From: Lachnospiraceae bacterium | Lineage (GTDB): Bacteria; Bacillota; Clostridia; Lachnospirales; Lachnospiraceae | Reading direction: 5' to 3' | Assembly: GCA_016301965.1 (NCBI GenBank) | Contig: JAEDOO010000012.1 | Span: forward strand, 1-24,321 | Length of the DNA stretch: 24,321 nucleotides | Part shown: one piece after another, positions 23,444 through 24,321 of the stretch | Numbering within the stretch: the stretch's first letter is position 1 | Layout of the letters: every line of letters starts with the position of its first letter | Translations under genes and position numbers: made by a program | Notes under the pieces: generated by a model | Database searches by the model: none | What the model saw: only the letters and a program-made list of their open reading frames with translations | Told to the model about the DNA's origin: nothing

Positions 23444-24321
23444 TTGTACGCTGTTATTGCCAATTTTCCCGTACTTCTAAGTTCTTCCGTAGATTTCAAA
23501 AAAGTTCTGAAGGGCATTAAGGCGCTTTGGGAATCCAATCTCGTTAAAGCCGCCATCATGGTGCTGATTATGCTGGCCATGATTAAGCTCCTGAATCTTG
23601 TATTTAAATCTTTTAAAGGAAAAAATACGATCCACGTGAATTTTATCCGAAGCATCCTACAGGCATTGATCGTGATTTTTTTCCTGATCCAGATCGGAAG
23701 CCTCTCCGATTCCATGGCCAAATTTTATAATTCTATCCTGATGTCTTCCTCTCTGTTGGTGGTCGTACTTGGTTTTGTTTTTCAGGAGGGACTATCTAAT
23801 ATTGTTCACGGTTTTATCCTGACGTTTTTTAAACCCTTTGACATTGGAGACCGCGTAAAGATCAACGTTGACGGTGTGGATATCACCGGTTATATCCGAT
23901 CGATCAATCTTAGAAATACCGTTATTCAGAATGTTTACAACAACAGCAGCGTGATCATTCCCAATGCCAAGATGGACCTGTGTGTCATTGACAACAGCTA
24001 TTTCGATGAAGATTCTGCCAATTCCAATTTTCTGGATATTGAGATCACCTATGAATCCAATCTGGACAAGGCCTGCAAGCTTCTCTCTCTGACCATTGAC
24101 AACCATCCGCTGGTACAGAAAGTCAAAAAATCAGATGCCCCGCCCACAGCGGTACTGGTTAACCAGCTTGGAGCAAGCGGTGTTACCCTGCGAGCCAGCG
24201 TGATCACCTCTACTATTGAAGAAAACTTCGTGGCCTGCAGTGATATCCGCAAAGATCTCCTGCATCTGTTTGCCCTGGATCCGGAACTGGAATTCGCTTA
24301 TCCTCACGTGGTAACCGTTCC
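23444..24321 (+). CDS. MscS-family mechanosensitive channel, C-terminus cut by window edge
   Basis: The visible part is 292 codons. I chose the TTG at 23444 because AAAGGAG (23429-23435) lies 8 nt upstream and there is no in-frame ATG before the first conserved residues. The N-terminus (YAVIANFPVLLSSSVDFKKV) is followed by membrane segments at NLVKAAIMVLIMLAMIKLL and FIRSILQALIVIFFLIQIGS, then the pore helix region SSLLVVVLGFVFQEGLSNIV and the family signature ILTFFKPFDIGDRV leading into the beta domain. The C-terminal alpha/beta part is incomplete at the edge. It opens under membrane tension to release solutes after osmotic downshift. It diverges from the rRNA methyltransferase gene. Confidence 0.9.
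   Translation, partial: MYAVIANFPVLLSSSVDFKKVLKGIKALWESNLVKAAIMVLIMLAMIKLLNLVFKSFKGKNTIHVNFIRSILQALIVIFFLIQIGSLSDSMAKFYNSILMSSSLLVVVLGFVFQEGLSNIVHGFILTFFKPFDIGDRVKINVDGVDITGYIRSINLRNTVIQNVYNNSSVIIPNAKMDLCVIDNSYFDEDSANSNFLDIEITYESNLDKACKLLSLTIDNHPLVQKVKKSDAPPTAVLVNQLGASGVTLRASVITSTIEENFVACSDIRKDLLHLFALDPELEFAYPHVVTV

Noticed and set aside
23209..23721. 170-codon minus-strand frame opposite the MscS gene start
   Set aside because: It overlaps the MscS coding region and promoter, and the protein has no recognisable feature.

Overview
The window looks like a chromosomal stretch from a low-to-mid GC anaerobic Firmicute, most likely a gut Lachnospiraceae-type Clostridium relative. The evidence is the oxygen-sensitive 2-hydroxyacyl-CoA dehydratase-type genes with an ASKHA activator and a CooC-type ATPase, the AAAGGAG ribosome binding sites, a TPP riboswitch of Firmicute form, and a large secreted repeat protein of Clostridia style. 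This assignment is inference from gene content. No rRNA, tRNA, CRISPR array, transposase or phage gene was seen.

Left part (1-5.8 kb). A large secreted protein runs off the left edge and lies behind a small DUF308/HdeD-like membrane protein; both are on the minus strand. Divergent from them are a LytTR-PAS regulator and a two-TM potassium channel. A near-perfect 68-bp hairpin of REP/MITE type separates the channel gene from a convergent lipoprotein gene of unknown function.

Middle (5.8-14.2 kb), all minus strand. Read in transcription order: alsT (Na+/alanine-type symporter), a promoter-terminator leader, cooC-like ATPase, two 2-hydroxyacyl-CoA dehydratase-like subunits, their ATP-driven activator, a 51-aa membrane protein, an unrecognised 276-aa protein with a Cys cluster, and an RlmD-type RNA methyltransferase. 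Several junctions are TAATG or ATGA overlaps. The cooC-to-activator block is the most interesting part: it holds all components of an ATP-dependent low-potential electron-transfer enzyme whose substrate cannot be read from the sequence.

Thiamine block (14.3-17.55 kb), minus strand. A sigma-A-like promoter, a TPP riboswitch and an intrinsic terminator precede thiM-thiE-HAD phosphatase-thiD. This is a salvage operon that joins hydroxymethylpyrimidine and thiazole to thiamine phosphate.

Right part (17.57-24.3 kb). A YhgE-like exported coiled-coil protein lies behind an MMPL/RND permease gene that is broken by an internal deletion with a frame change and probably also by a second, in-frame deletion. 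A divergent TetR regulator sits across an intergenic inverted repeat. After a bidirectional terminator come the minus-strand gene for an RlmI-type rRNA methyltransferase and a plus-strand MscS channel gene with a TTG start, which is cut by the right edge.
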